This document shows, piece by piece, positions 6,106 through 6,227 of a DNA stretch of 6,227 nt (position 1 is the first letter of the stretch; every line of letters starts with the position of its first letter). The stretch is from Bacteroidales bacterium. Lineage in GTDB: Bacteria > Bacteroidota > Bacteroidia > Bacteroidales > WCHB1-69. A model generated the notes under the pieces. The model had not been told where the DNA came from. It did no database searches and saw only the letters and a list, made by a program, of their open reading frames with translations. The DNA lies in the NCBI GenBank assembly GCA_012518765.1, contig JAAYRN010000120.1:1-6227 (forward strand), read 5' to 3'. The position numbers and the translations under genes are program-made.

Positions 6106-6227
6106 TTATCTTCGCTTGTAGCTCACTCTGGACGATTTAGTTCCCATAGCCGAGCATCCTGTTTTGTACAACAGTTTGAATGTAAACGTTACTACTGCAT
6201 AGGAAAACCAATCGTTGGTTTGAGCAT
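6106..6227 (-). CDS. C-terminal end of a small membrane/beta-barrel-like protein, DUF6089-like (5' part outside window)
   Basis: A minus-strand frame is open from the right edge to a TAA at 6106-6108 and gives 39 residues. They begin AQTNDWFSYAVVTFTFKLLY, followed by a Cys/Ser/Lys/Arg-rich tail ending YKRR. An N-D-W-F/Y segment followed by an alternating hydrophobic strand and a short basic tail containing Cys is what I recall for the last strand of the DUF6089 family. Members of that family often lie directly upstream of uppS-bamA in Bacteroidota. The other two minus-strand frames close at internal stops (one has a TAG soon after the edge). The gap to uppS is 33 bp, consistent with co-transcription. 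The family call rests on a short fragment plus gene order. Confidence 0.6.
   Translation of the reverse strand, partial: AQTNDWFSYAVVTFTFKLLYKTGCSAMGTKSSRVSYKRR

Noticed and set aside
1..6227. CRISPR array, tRNA, rRNA or riboswitch
   Set aside because: No regularly spaced direct repeats, cloverleaf-like sequence or rRNA signatures were seen; non-coding stretches are all under 180 bp.

Overview
The window is AT-rich DNA from a member of the Bacteroidota, most likely Bacteroidales-like. That assignment rests on the protein families, on A/T-rich translation starts without Shine-Dalgarno motifs, and on a Bacteroidota gene order (small membrane protein, uppS, bamA, ompH/skp). No RNA genes or CRISPR arrays are visible.

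Layout. Bases 1-255 (+) hold the C-terminal end of an IS4/IS1634-type DDE transposase that enters from the left edge. A short AT-rich gap (256-316) carries the unresolved end of that insertion sequence. Next is a single secreted-protein gene (317-1576, +). It belongs to a conserved Bacteroidota family often labelled 'asparagine synthetase B', although nothing in its sequence looks like that enzyme. Bases 1577-1753 separate it from a convergent gene cluster and contain two hairpins that look like terminators.

From 1754 to the right edge everything is on the minus strand and reads as one compact envelope-biogenesis operon. In transcription order it has the C-terminal tail of a membrane/barrel-like protein (6106-6227, partial), uppS (5314-6072), bamA (2644-5262), an ompH/skp-type periplasmic chaperone (2089-2610) and a small RRM RNA-binding protein (1754-2068). 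Gaps between genes are about 20-50 bp.

Working together: UppS makes the undecaprenyl lipid carrier for cell-wall and surface polysaccharide synthesis. The Skp/OmpH chaperone carries unfolded outer-membrane proteins across the periplasm, and BamA inserts them into the outer membrane. The RRM gene is the odd member and suggests a post-transcriptional element co-expressed with outer-membrane assembly. No clearly new multi-gene system was found. The points most worth following up are the uncharacterised secreted family at 317-1576, the RRM gene at the end of the bam operon, and the IS end next to the 317 gene.
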